Of a stretch of 64,000 nucleotides of DNA, positions 43,219 through 51,501 are shown piece by piece. The DNA comes from Flaviflagellibacter rhizophilus (GTDB taxonomy: Bacteria > Pseudomonadota > Alphaproteobacteria > Rhizobiales > Methylopilaceae). The DNA lies in the NCBI RefSeq assembly GCF_033898525.1, contig NZ_JAXAFJ010000001.1, positions 434,001-498,000 of the forward strand, in the 5' to 3' direction. Numbering within the stretch: position 1 is the first letter of the stretch; the number at the start of each line of letters is the position of its first letter. The position numbers were made by a program, and so were the translations under genes. Under the pieces are notes generated by a model. That model was not told the DNA's origin. It searched no databases and saw only the letters and a program-made list of their open reading frames with translations.

Positions 43219-44030
43219 CCGAACTCATGGAGATCGGCGCGCGCAACGCGGCCATCCAGCTGCGGGGCGTTGGCAAGAGCTTTGGCGCCCACAAGGTGCT
43301 GACAGGCATCGACCTCGATATCGGCCGCGGCGAGAGGGTCTGCATCATCGGCCCGTCGGGCTCGGGCAAGAGCACGCTGCTGCGCTGCATGGTGTTCCTC
43401 GAAACCTATGACGAGGGCGAGATCCATGTGGAAGGGCGCCTGCTCGGTTATTCGGTCGAGGGCGGCGTCCGGAAAAGAGATGCCGACGTGCAGGTCGCAG
43501 CCGTGCGGCGCAATGTCGGCATGGTGTTCCAGCAGTTCAATCTGTGGCCGCACATGACGGCCCTGGGGAATGTTGGCGCCGCCCTGAGGGTGGTGAAAGG
43601 CCTGCCGCGCGCGGAGGTCGACCGCATCTCGCGAGAGGCGCTCGCCACCGTCGGCCTCGCCCACAAGGCCGATGACTATCCGCAGCGCCTTTCCGGCGGG
43701 CAGCAGCAGCGCGTCGCGATCGCGCGCGCCTTGGCCATGAGCCCTTCCATCCTGCTGTTCGACGAGCCGACCTCCGCACTCGACCCTGAACTTGTCGGCG
43801 AGGTGCTGGAGGTCATGCGCAAACTCGCCGGGCAAGGAATGACCATGGTCGTCGTCACGCATGAAATGGGTTTTGCGGCGGAAGTCGCCGACCGCGTCAT
43901 CTTCATGGATGGCGGCAGGATCATCGAACAGGGGCCGCCCTCGCGCCTGTTCTCCAATCCGCAAAGCCCCCGTCTCGCCCAGTTCCTCGACACCTGGAGA
44001 TCGCGCAATCACAGCGGCTCCGCATCCTGA
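43215..44030 (+). CDS. Amino-acid ABC transporter ATP-binding protein
   Basis: A 271-residue ATPase of the GlnQ/HisP type. Walker A GPSGSGKST, Q-loop FQQFNLWPHMTALGNV, signature LSGGQQQRVAIARAL, Walker B LLFDEPTSALDPE and the H-loop VVVTHEMGFA are intact. The insertion EGRLLGYSVEGGVRKRDADVQ is typical of this branch. It energises the two preceding permeases. Confidence 0.95.
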   Translation: MTELMEIGARNAAIQLRGVGKSFGAHKVLTGIDLDIGRGERVCIIGPSGSGKSTLLRCMVFLETYDEGEIHVEGRLLGYSVEGGVRKRDADVQVAAVRRNVGMVFQQFNLWPHMTALGNVGAALRVVKGLPRAEVDRISREALATVGLAHKADDYPQRLSGGQQQRVAIARALAMSPSILLFDEPTSALDPELVGEVLEVMRKLAGQGMTMVVVTHEMGFAAEVADRVIFMDGGRIIEQGPPSRLFSNPQSPRLAQFLDTWRSRNHSGSAS

Positions 44031-44043
44031 CCGGACAACCGAC

Positions 44044-44643
44044 ATGACCGAGTACAGCACCATTCCCGCCCGCAAGGGCGCCGGCACGCGCCTCCTCTCC
44101 GGGCAGTCCGTCATCGTCCGCAACACGCACGGCGAGCAGGTGGTCGACACCTGGGCGTTCAGCACGGAAGACATGACGGAGTTCATGTCCATGGAGCACA
44201 GCCGCGCCCGCCTGCTGAAGCTGATCCCGGGCGTGGGCGACAGCCTCGTTACCAACCGGCGCCGACCGATCCTGACGATCACCGAGGACACCTCCGGCGG
44301 CGTGCACGACACCCTGATGGCGGCCTGTGACCGCTACCGGTACGAGCAGCTTGGCCATGTCGGCCATCACGACAGCTGCACGGACAATCTCCACGACGCA
44401 CTGGCCGCCCTTGGGCTGACGCCCCCGGACGTGCCGAGCCCGCTGAACCTGTTCATGAACGTGCCGATCTCCAACGACGGCGCTCTCAGCTTCGCCGCGC
44501 CGCCCGCCATGCCCGGCGGCTATGTCACGCTACGCGCGGAGATGGACTGCGTGGTTGTGTTCTCATCCTGCCCGCAGGACATGCTGCCGGTAAATGGCGC
44601 CAATTGCGTGCCCACCGACGCGCATTTTCGGGTGGTCGGGTGA
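44044..44643 (+). CDS. DUF1989 (urea carboxylase-associated) family protein
   Basis: A 199-residue DUF1989 protein. Family members occur next to urea/guanidine carboxylase, where a pair acts as carboxyguanidine deiminase, and elsewhere with unknown function. Blocks typical of the family: YSTIPARKGAGTRLLSGQSV, GEQVVDTWAFSTED, RLLKLIPGVGDSLVTNRRRPILTI, HDTLMAACDRYRYEQLG, HDSCTDNLHDAL and a late GYVTLRAEMDCVVVFSSCPQD. No carboxylase and no second DUF1989 gene is present here. It starts 13 bp after the ATPase gene and its stop overlaps the GTG of the dehydrogenase. Confidence 0.87.
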   Translation: MTEYSTIPARKGAGTRLLSGQSVIVRNTHGEQVVDTWAFSTEDMTEFMSMEHSRARLLKLIPGVGDSLVTNRRRPILTITEDTSGGVHDTLMAACDRYRYEQLGHVGHHDSCTDNLHDALAALGLTPPDVPSPLNLFMNVPISNDGALSFAAPPAMPGGYVTLRAEMDCVVVFSSCPQDMLPVNGANCVPTDAHFRVVG

Positions 44644-45623
44644 GCGGCCCTCTCCACCTCCACATCGAGAACAACCGCGCGCTCGGCCCCGTCTTCGAGG
44701 CGACGTCCGACCGTGTGGCGGCGGCGCGGGCGGCGCATCCGGCTTTCGCCGACCTGCACATCACTGTGGGCTATGACGGCGACATCTTCGGCCGCGAGAT
44801 GCAGACCGCCGACGTGCTGATGGGCTGGCGCTTCGACAAGGACATTGCGGGCCGGGCTCCCAAACTGCGCTGGGTCCATGCGCATGGAGCGGGCGTCAAC
44901 CACCTGATGCCGCTGGACTGGCTGCCGCGCGGCGCGGTGCTGACCAACAGCCGCGGCGTGCACGGCGAAAAGGCCGACGAATACACGCTGATGGCGCTGC
45001 TGATGCTCAACAACCGCCTGCCGGAGAGCGCGACCCATCAGCGAAATGCACGATGGGAGCAGGTTTTCAGCAGCTCCATAATCGGCAAGACGGTGCTCAT
45101 CATCGGCGTCGGCCATATCGGCGGCGGCGCGGCGAAGTGGGCGCAGGCGCTCGGCATGCATGTCGTCGGCATCCGCCGCAGCGGCGAGCCGCATCCGCAT
45201 GTGCACGAGATGCACACGCCTGACGCCCTGCGCGGCCTCCTCCACCGTGCCGACTTCGTGCTGATGACCACGCCATCTACTGCCGCAACGCGCCACCTGA
45301 TCGGACGCGACGAACTCGCGATGATGAAGGATGGCGCCGGGCTGGTAAACTACAGCCGCGCTGACCTGGTCGACTATGAAGCGCTCGGCGAGGAGCTGAA
45401 GCGGGGCCGCCTGTCAGCCGTACTCGACGTGTTCGACCCCGAGCCCCTGCCCTCGTCCTCGCCGCTCTGGGGTCTGCCGAACCTCATCATCACTCCGCAC
45501 TGCTCATCCGATGACGCCGAGCAGTACACGCCCAAGACCCTCGACCTCGTCTTCCGCAATCTGGCGCGGCTGCGTGACGGCGTGCCCCTGCTGAACGTCG
45601 TGGACCCCGCACTGCAATACTGA
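44640..45623 (+). CDS. D-2-hydroxyacid dehydrogenase
   Basis: A 327-residue NAD(P)-dependent dehydrogenase. NAD-binding glycines are in VLIIGVGHIGGGAAKWA; catalytic Arg in LVNYSRADLVD, Glu in DVFDPEPLPSSSPLW and His in LIITPHCSSDDAE follow the family order. It interconverts a D-2-hydroxyacid and a 2-keto acid. I choose the GTG whose TGA overlap with the previous stop implies coupling. Its place after an importer and a DUF1989 protein suggests it works on the carbon skeleton left after nitrogen removal. Converges with the ureohydrolase operon about 50 bp on. Confidence 0.9.
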   Translation: MSGPLHLHIENNRALGPVFEATSDRVAAARAAHPAFADLHITVGYDGDIFGREMQTADVLMGWRFDKDIAGRAPKLRWVHAHGAGVNHLMPLDWLPRGAVLTNSRGVHGEKADEYTLMALLMLNNRLPESATHQRNARWEQVFSSSIIGKTVLIIGVGHIGGGAAKWAQALGMHVVGIRRSGEPHPHVHEMHTPDALRGLLHRADFVLMTTPSTAATRHLIGRDELAMMKDGAGLVNYSRADLVDYEALGEELKRGRLSAVLDVFDPEPLPSSSPLWGLPNLIITPHCSSDDAEQYTPKTLDLVFRNLARLRDGVPLLNVVDPALQY

Positions 45624-45674
45624 CCTTCACGCCCCGGCGAAGCGGCGCCAGCCGCCCGCCCGGGCCGATGCCGC

Positions 45675-46628
45675 TCAGGTCCGGTTGTGCAGGATGCGGC
45701 CGATCAGGTTCAGCAGCACCTGCGCGGCAAGGATGGAGGTGGTGCCGGCGGGGTCATATTCGCGCGCGACCTCAACCAGATCCACGCCCACGACAGTGCC
45801 GCGCTTCGTCAGACCATCGAGCAGTTCCAGCACCTCGTAGTACTGAAATCCACCATGGCTCGGCGTGCCGGTGCCCGGCGCGATCGACGGGTCGAAGCCG
45901 TCGATGTCGATGGTGAGGTAGTAGCGTTTTCCGGCGGGCACGCGCTCCAGCACGGCCGCGGTGCCGAGCGCCCGGATCTGCCGCACGCTGAGGATGTCCG
46001 ACCCCATGGCCCGTGCGGCCTCATAACCCTCGCGCGCCGTGGACGACACATTGCGGATGCCGAACTGGGAGAGGCCGGTGACGTAGGGCTTCTCCGCCGC
46101 GCGCCGCAGCGGGCTGCCATGGCCGCGCCGCACGCCATGCCGCTCATCCACGAAGTCGAGATGCGCGTCGATCTGGACGATATGGATCGGCTCCTGCTCC
46201 GAGAACGCCTCGATGCAGGGGATGTTGATGGAATGATCGCCGCCCAGCACCACCGGGATCGCGCCGGCGGCGAGGATCTTGCGGACGCCCAGTTCGATGT
46301 TGGCGTGGCTCCGGTCCGTGTCCGTATGGATCATGTCGGCATCGCCGATGTCCACGATCCGCACCTTGTCCGCTTCGAGATAGGTGACGTCGTCCTCGTG
46401 GTCGTAGGCACCGCCGTGGCCGAACGCAAACAGGGTGGAGGCTTCCCGGATCGCACGAGGGCCGGATCGCGCGCCGGAGCGCCATTGCGTGCCAAGGTCG
46501 AACGGCGCCCCGAGCACCGCCACATCCGCGTCTATGGCGTCCCAATCGAGGCAGATGGGATATTTGCCGAAGCTGCAGATGCCGACAAAGGGCAGGTTCA
46601 GCCGGCCGCTGTCATAAAGGTTGCTCAA
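45675..46628 (-). CDS. Arginase/agmatinase-family ureohydrolase (second copy)
   Basis: A 317-residue member of the arginase fold. All metal-binding motifs are present: VVLGGDHSINIP (His), VQIDAHLDFVDE (Asp-x-His-x-Asp) and TIDIDGFDPSIAPGTGTPSHGG (Asp-x-Asp). It releases urea from a guanidino compound using two Mn ions (Ni in some guanidinases). The best start is a TTG overlapping the previous stop (TTGA) with AGGA upstream; a longer in-frame version adds a low-complexity basic stretch. It is the last gene of an eight-gene operon. Substrate may be agmatine, guanidinobutyrate, guanidine or a creatine-like compound; sequence alone does not decide. Confidence 0.88.
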   Translation of the reverse strand: MSNLYDSGRLNLPFVGICSFGKYPICLDWDAIDADVAVLGAPFDLGTQWRSGARSGPRAIREASTLFAFGHGGAYDHEDDVTYLEADKVRIVDIGDADMIHTDTDRSHANIELGVRKILAAGAIPVVLGGDHSINIPCIEAFSEQEPIHIVQIDAHLDFVDERHGVRRGHGSPLRRAAEKPYVTGLSQFGIRNVSSTAREGYEAARAMGSDILSVRQIRALGTAAVLERVPAGKRYYLTIDIDGFDPSIAPGTGTPSHGGFQYYEVLELLDGLTKRGTVVGVDLVEVAREYDPAGTTSILAAQVLLNLIGRILHNRT

Positions 46629-47617
46629 GACAGGGATCCTGCGAGGAGTGCCGGCTGTGCGGCGGAGAGGCGGCGGTGAAACCCGTCGGCGATGACGCAC
46701 AGCAGCTCGAACATGATGGTGGCGCCTGTCAGCGCCGTGAGGTTGCCGAGGTCGAAGGGCGGCGAGACCTCCACGAGATCGGACCCCGCCACGTTCACGC
46801 CGGCGAGGGCGCGCACCATCTGCTGGGCCTCGCGCGTGGTCACGCCGCCGATCTCAGGCGTGCCGGTGCCGGGCGCAAAGCTGGGATCGATGACGTCGAT
46901 GTCGAAGCTCACATAGGTCGGCTGCGAACTGACGATCTCGCGCGCCTCGGCCATGACATCCTCGATGCCGCGGGCAGCGAGCTCCTCGATGAAGACGAGG
47001 CGAACGCCCTCGGCCCGCGCGTAATCGTAGTTCGCCGCATCCGAGATGGAGCCGCGAAGGCCGATCTGGATCACGCGCTTCGGATCGAGCAGGCCTTCCT
47101 CGATGGCGCGACGGAAGGGCGTGCCGTGATTGTAGCGGCTGGTGCCGAAGAAGCTGTCGTAGGTGTCGGAATGGGCGTCGAAGTGGATCATGCCCAGCGG
47201 AGCATCCGAGGCGATGCCGCGCAGGATGGGCAGGGAGATCAGATGGTCGCCACCCGCCGTCAGCGGGATCGCACCGCCGGCCTTCACCTCGCTGTAGAAC
47301 GCCGTGATGCGGTCGAGGCTTTCCTCGAGCTCGACCGGATTGACCGGCACGTCGCCGCAATCCGCCGCCCGTAGCAGGTCGAAAGGCGAGACGCCGGTCA
47401 CATGATGCACCCGTCGCACCATGCTGGACTGGTTGCGGATTTCACGCGGACCGTGGCGCGCACCGGGACGATTAGTGGTACCGCCATCGTAAGGCACGCC
47501 GATCAGGGCGACATCCACGTCCTGCGGCCGCGCGACCGGCAAGCGCATGAAGGTGGGCACGCCGGCAAAGCGCGGCACCACGCCGGAATCGAGCGGCTGG
47601 TAGAGGTCCTGCACCAT
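46625..47617 (-). CDS. Arginase/agmatinase-family ureohydrolase (first copy)
   Basis: A 330-residue ureohydrolase. Conserved metal sites: TAGGDHLISLPILRG, HFDAHSDTYDSFFG and SFDIDVIDPSFAPGTGTPEIGG. N-terminal blocks PRFAGVPTFMRLPVA and ALIGVPYDGGTTNRPGARHGPREIR are those of agmatinase/guanidinobutyrase-type enzymes. ATG at 47617 lies 2 bp after the creatininase stop, with GGGA upstream. It diverges strongly from the second copy downstream, so the two probably act on different substrates or as a hetero-oligomer, as some paralogous pairs do. Confidence 0.92.
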   Translation of the reverse strand: MVQDLYQPLDSGVVPRFAGVPTFMRLPVARPQDVDVALIGVPYDGGTTNRPGARHGPREIRNQSSMVRRVHHVTGVSPFDLLRAADCGDVPVNPVELEESLDRITAFYSEVKAGGAIPLTAGGDHLISLPILRGIASDAPLGMIHFDAHSDTYDSFFGTSRYNHGTPFRRAIEEGLLDPKRVIQIGLRGSISDAANYDYARAEGVRLVFIEELAARGIEDVMAEAREIVSSQPTYVSFDIDVIDPSFAPGTGTPEIGGVTTREAQQMVRALAGVNVAGSDLVEVSPPFDLGNLTALTGATIMFELLCVIADGFHRRLSAAQPALLAGSLS

Positions 47618-47619
47618 GG

Positions 47620-48393
47620 TCAGATCCCGAATTCCTTCCGGACGGCCGCGGTGATCAGTCCGACATGATCGTCCATCAGCCACTGTCCCTTCTCTGCCGA
47701 CGAACCTTCGGCGCGCGCGAGAACGCCGGAGGCCGGCACAAAGCCATCGGGCAGCGGATAGCGGTCATAGGTCGGGAACACTGCCGGGCCGTCATCCGGC
47801 ACCTTGGACATGTCCACGCATTCCGGCCGCAGCAGCAGCATCAGCGAGGTTTCCAGCAGGCTGGCGTGCTCCAGTTCCGTGCCTGGGAAACCTTCGGGGA
47901 ACAGCCGGTCCAGGGTCTCGCGCCGCACGAAATCCCAGTATTCGAGACGCATGACCTGCATGTCGGTGATGCCGTCGCGGCGCAGTTCGCGCAGGCCGAG
48001 ATCGACGCCCTCGGCGCCCGGCCACGAGTTCTCGAAATGGCCGTTGACCACGACGAGGCGGCGCACGCCGTCGTGGCCGAGAGCCCGGATGACATCGCGC
48101 ACCACGAGCGAGAAGGTGTTGGCGTCCAGGCTAAGGGTGCCGGGGAACTGCTCGCCGCCGCCGGAGCGCGGGTGAGACTTGTAGCCATAGGGGATGCAGG
48201 GCGCGACGAGGCCGCCGACATTGCGGGCCACGCGCTCACAGACGCCGGTCGGCAGCACGACATCCACGTTCAGCGCCATATGCGGGCCATGCTGCTCGGT
48301 GGTGCCGAGCGGCAGGAACACCGTGGCGCCGGCGGCGACCTTTTCCTTGAATTCCGGCCAGGTCTGCTCGGCCACCATCACGCTGTCGAACAT
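47620..48393 (-). CDS. Creatininase (creatinine amidohydrolase) family enzyme
   Basis: A 257-residue enzyme closely resembling Pseudomonas creatininase along its length, by eye. Motifs: FLPLGTTEQHGPHMALNVDVVLPT with the Glu, His and Asp metal ligands, YGYKSHPRSGGGEQFPGT, VVNGHFENSWPGAEGVDLGLRELR by pattern, LEYWDFV and LEHASLLETSLML. It should open creatinine or a similar cyclic amide/ guanidino ring by hydrolysis in the cytoplasm. It is followed within 3 bp by two arginase-family ureohydrolases, and no creatinase (pita-bread fold) is present, so the further route may differ from the known creatinine pathway. Confidence 0.92.
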   Translation of the reverse strand: MFDSVMVAEQTWPEFKEKVAAGATVFLPLGTTEQHGPHMALNVDVVLPTGVCERVARNVGGLVAPCIPYGYKSHPRSGGGEQFPGTLSLDANTFSLVVRDVIRALGHDGVRRLVVVNGHFENSWPGAEGVDLGLRELRRDGITDMQVMRLEYWDFVRRETLDRLFPEGFPGTELEHASLLETSLMLLLRPECVDMSKVPDDGPAVFPTYDRYPLPDGFVPASGVLARAEGSSAEKGQWLMDDHVGLITAAVRKEFGI

Positions 48394-48403
48394 GTTGTTT
48401 TCC

Positions 48404-49105
48404 TCAGTGCATGCCGGCGCCGCCGTCGACGCTCAGGCATTGTCCGGTTGTGAAGCTGGCAGCCGGCGAGGCCAGGAAGACGATGGCCGCGGCCACCTCT
48501 TCTGGGCGGCCGATGCGGCCCATCGGGTTGTTCGTCTCGAGCGCCTTCTGCGCGTCCGTCATGCGGTCGTAGCCCAGCAGCGGGGTATCGACGGGGCCGG
48601 GCGCTACGGCATTCACGAGCACGTCCGGGGCCAGTTCCCGCGCCCAGGAACGGGTCAGCGACAGGATGGCCCCCTTGGTGGAGCAATAGCCGGACGCGGT
48701 CTGCCGTCCGAGATAGGCCAGTTCAGATGCCACATTGATGATGCGGCCGCCCGGTCCCATCGCCTTAAGCGCCTCGCGCGCCACGAGGATCGCACCGCGC
48801 AGGTTGACGGCGTACATGCGGTCCACATCCGCGATGTCGATCTCGCGCAGCGGCGCGTCGATCTCGATGCCGGCACAGTTCACCAGCACGTCGAGCCCGC
48901 CCAGCATCTCCGCCGCGCGCGCCACGCCTTGCACGACCTGCGGCTCCTGCGTGAGGTCGACCACCACCCATTTCGCGTCATCACCGGAAGCCAGCCGGTC
49001 GAGGCCGACAGCCTCCGCGCCAGCCTCGCGCATGGCTGCGAGCGTGGCACGGCCGATGCCGCTGGCAGCGCCGGTCACCAGCACCCGTTTCCCGGTCAGC
49101 GTCAT
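48404..49105 (-). CDS. SDR-family oxidoreductase
   Basis: A 233-residue short-chain dehydrogenase/reductase. VLVTGAASGIGRA is the cofactor site, VNCAGIE the NAG motif, and YCSTK with the upstream Ser (VASELAYLG) the catalytic site. The ATG lies within the stop of the preceding SDR gene (GGGATGACG). Reaction in this operon unknown; probably oxidation or reduction of a hydroxyl or keto group. Confidence 0.9.
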   Translation of the reverse strand: MTLTGKRVLVTGAASGIGRATLAAMREAGAEAVGLDRLASGDDAKWVVVDLTQEPQVVQGVARAAEMLGGLDVLVNCAGIEIDAPLREIDIADVDRMYAVNLRGAILVAREALKAMGPGGRIINVASELAYLGRQTASGYCSTKGAILSLTRSWARELAPDVLVNAVAPGPVDTPLLGYDRMTDAQKALETNNPMGRIGRPEEVAAAIVFLASPAASFTTGQCLSVDGGAGMH

Positions 49106-49863
49106 CCCCACGGCACTTCTCCACGGTCGGCGCCAAGGCTCTGGCCGGTGACGTTGGCGGCGAGGTCCGAGGCAAGGAACAGATACGGGCCCGCCACATC
49201 CGGCGGCTCCATGAGGCCGGGCAGCGCCTGCACGCCGGTGATCTCCGCGAGCAGATCACCCTCGGGCCGGCCGGTGCGTTCCGCCATGCGACCAAGCGAG
49301 CGCATGCTGGCCACGGTGCGCACCCAGCCGGGACACACCGCGTTGACGCGTATGCCGCGCGGGCCGAGTTCCTTGGCCCAGGTCTTGGTGAGGCCGATGA
49401 CCGCGTGCTTCGAGGCCACATAAGCCCCGAACAGCGGCTCCGCGACGCGGCCCCACACCGAGGCGGTGTTGACGATGGCCCCGCCGTCCACGAGTTGCGG
49501 CAGTGCAGCGCGGGTGACGAGGAAGGTGCCGACCACGTTGATCTCCACGACGCGGCGGAAATTGCCCTCGTTCTGGTCCGAGCCGTCGTCGAGCGGCGTG
49601 ATCAATTCCAACCCGGCATTGTTGATGAGCACGTCGAGAGGACCGGCCTTCGCCAGCATGTCCGCGATCTCCTCGCCGCGGGTGATGTCCACGCGATGGC
49701 CGGGCACGCCCAGCCGCTCGGCGGCCGCCGCCAGATCCTCGCCCTCAGCGGCGATCTGCACCGCGGCGCCCGCCTGCAGGAAGGCCTCGGCTATGCCGAA
49801 CCCGATGCCGCGGCTCGCACCCGTGATGAGGACGCGCTTGTCCTTCAGGCTGGCAATGCTCAT
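49102..49863 (-). CDS. SDR-family oxidoreductase
   Basis: A 253-residue short-chain dehydrogenase: VLITGASRGIGFGIAEAF, INNAGLE, NTASVWGRVAEP and YVASKHAVIGLTK carry the cofactor and Ser-Tyr-Lys motifs. It overlaps the ABC ATPase gene on one side and the second SDR on the other by 4 bases each, so it belongs to the same operon. Confidence 0.92.
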   Translation of the reverse strand: MSIASLKDKRVLITGASRGIGFGIAEAFLQAGAAVQIAAEGEDLAAAAERLGVPGHRVDITRGEEIADMLAKAGPLDVLINNAGLELITPLDDGSDQNEGNFRRVVEINVVGTFLVTRAALPQLVDGGAIVNTASVWGRVAEPLFGAYVASKHAVIGLTKTWAKELGPRGIRVNAVCPGWVRTVASMRSLGRMAERTGRPEGDLLAEITGVQALPGLMEPPDVAGPYLFLASDLAANVTGQSLGADRGEVPWG

Positions 49864-50633
49864 TCCTCGTCGCCTCCGGCCTGCCGCAGAAGGCGCAGGA
49901 TTTCATTGCGCAACGCGAAGAACTCCGCCCCGTCACGCAATTCGAGCGGGCGGTCCGCGCCGAGGCGCGACGTGACGTCGATCTCGGCCAGCAGCCGTGC
50001 CGGTCGCTTCGAGAACACGATGACGCGGTCAGCCAGGAACACCGCCTCCTCCACGTCATGCGTCACGAACACCACGGTCTTGGCGTCGCGGCGCTGGATG
50101 GCTCGCAGCTCCACCTGAAGCTTCTCGCGCCTCTGCGCATCGAGCGCGCCGAACGGCTCGTCCATCAGCAGCACGTCGGAGCCGGCAGCCAGCGTGCGGG
50201 CAATCGCCACCCGCTGGCGCATGCCGCCGGACACCCGGTTGGGGTAGGTATGGATGAATTCGTAGAGCCCCACGAGATCGAGGTAATGGTCGCGGCGCGC
50301 CAGCTTCTCGTCCTCCGAGAGGTCGTCGCGGTAGCGCATGCCGAACTCCACGTTCTGGCCCACGGTCAGCCATGGGAACGAGGAATAGGACTGGAACACC
50401 ATGCCGCGCCGGCGGTCCGGCGCGCCCACCCGTTGCCCCTCCAGCAGGATGTCGCCGCCCGAGGGCTGGTCGAGCCCGCCGATCATGCGCATCAGGGTGG
50501 TCTTGCCGCAGCCGGAGGGTCCGAGGAACACCACGAACTCGTTACGGGCCACGTCGAGGTTGAAGCTTGGAGCCACCACCTCCACGCCGCCGAAGCTCTT
50601 CGTGACGCCCGAAAACTGAAGATAGCCGCTCAT
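49860..50633 (-). CDS. ABC transporter ATP-binding protein, NitT/TauT type
   Basis: A 257-residue ATPase of the SsuB/TauB group. Walker A GPSGCGKTT, Q-loop FQSYSSFPWLTVGQNV, signature VSGGMRQRVAIARTL and Walker B VLLMDEPFGALD. These drive import of nitrate, sulfonates, taurine, guanidine-like and other small compounds. Stop overlaps the first SDR start. Confidence 0.95.
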   Translation of the reverse strand: MSGYLQFSGVTKSFGGVEVVAPSFNLDVARNEFVVFLGPSGCGKTTLMRMIGGLDQPSGGDILLEGQRVGAPDRRRGMVFQSYSSFPWLTVGQNVEFGMRYRDDLSEDEKLARRDHYLDLVGLYEFIHTYPNRVSGGMRQRVAIARTLAAGSDVLLMDEPFGALDAQRREKLQVELRAIQRRDAKTVVFVTHDVEEAVFLADRVIVFSKRPARLLAEIDVTSRLGADRPLELRDGAEFFALRNEILRLLRQAGGDEE

Positions 50634-50640
50634 GCCCGCC

Positions 50641-51501
50641 TCACAGGTAGCGGAAGGCGCGGCGGTGCAGCGCCCGCAGCAACTGGTCGGTGAGGAGGCC
50701 GATCAGGCCGATGACCACCACGCCGGCCATGACCTCCGGCGTCTTCATGTAGCGGCGCGCCGTCCAGATCACGAAGCCGATGCCGCTGTCCGCCGCCACG
50801 ATCTCGGCGATGATGAGATAGGTCCAGCACCAGCCGAGCGTGATGCGCAGATTGTCGACGAGGTTCGGCAGCATGGCGCGGAAGGCTACATCCTTGAGGG
50901 CCTGCGCCGGCTTCGCTCCCAGCGTGGAAGCGATCTCGAAATATTCCTGCGGTACGCGGCGCATATCGTCCGAGACCAGCAGGACCAGCTGGAAGAAGGT
51001 GCCGAGCCAGAGCAGGTAGATCTTGGTGCTCTCGCCTACGCCGAACCAGATGATGGACAGCGGCACCAAGGCCGGCACCGGCAGGTAGCGGATGAAGTCG
51101 ATGATCGGCTCCACCGCCGCGCCGAACGCGCGGTAGCTCGACATCAGGATGCCGATCGGCACCGCCATGACGGCCGCGACGGCGAACGCCGTCCAGACCC
51201 GCATGGTCGAAATGCCTGCGTGCCAGAGCAGGTTCTGCTGCGTCAGCATGCGCCAGAGCGCGGCAAGGACGGTGCTGGGCGCGGGGAAGAAGACCGGGTT
51301 GGTCAATCCCGTCCGCGCCGCGCCTTCCCAGATCAGCAAGACGGCAAGGCTGCCGGCCAGCGCCAGCGCCGTTTCCGTGCGCCGCGGCAAGGCGCGCCGG
51401 AAGGTCCACAGTCCGGCACCTCCACGCCTGCGGACGGTCGGCGGGGCTTCGCCCGTCGCCGGCGCTTCAGCCATGCGCCCCGCAACCTCGGCCATGGTCA
51501 C
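50641..51501 (-). CDS. ABC transporter permease, NitT/TauT type
   Basis: A 286-residue single permease that acts as homodimer in this class. It has WEGAARTGLTNPVFFPAPSTVLAALW by pattern near the N-terminus and the EAA region FEIASTLGAKPAQALKDVAFRAMLPNLVDNLRITLGWCW by pattern. The GTG start overlaps the binding-protein stop (GTGA); an ATG 6 nt later is an alternative. Confidence 0.94.
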   Translation of the reverse strand: MTMAEVAGRMAEAPATGEAPPTVRRRGGAGLWTFRRALPRRTETALALAGSLAVLLIWEGAARTGLTNPVFFPAPSTVLAALWRMLTQQNLLWHAGISTMRVWTAFAVAAVMAVPIGILMSSYRAFGAAVEPIIDFIRYLPVPALVPLSIIWFGVGESTKIYLLWLGTFFQLVLLVSDDMRRVPQEYFEIASTLGAKPAQALKDVAFRAMLPNLVDNLRITLGWCWTYLIIAEIVAADSGIGFVIWTARRYMKTPEVMAGVVVIGLIGLLTDQLLRALHRRAFRYL

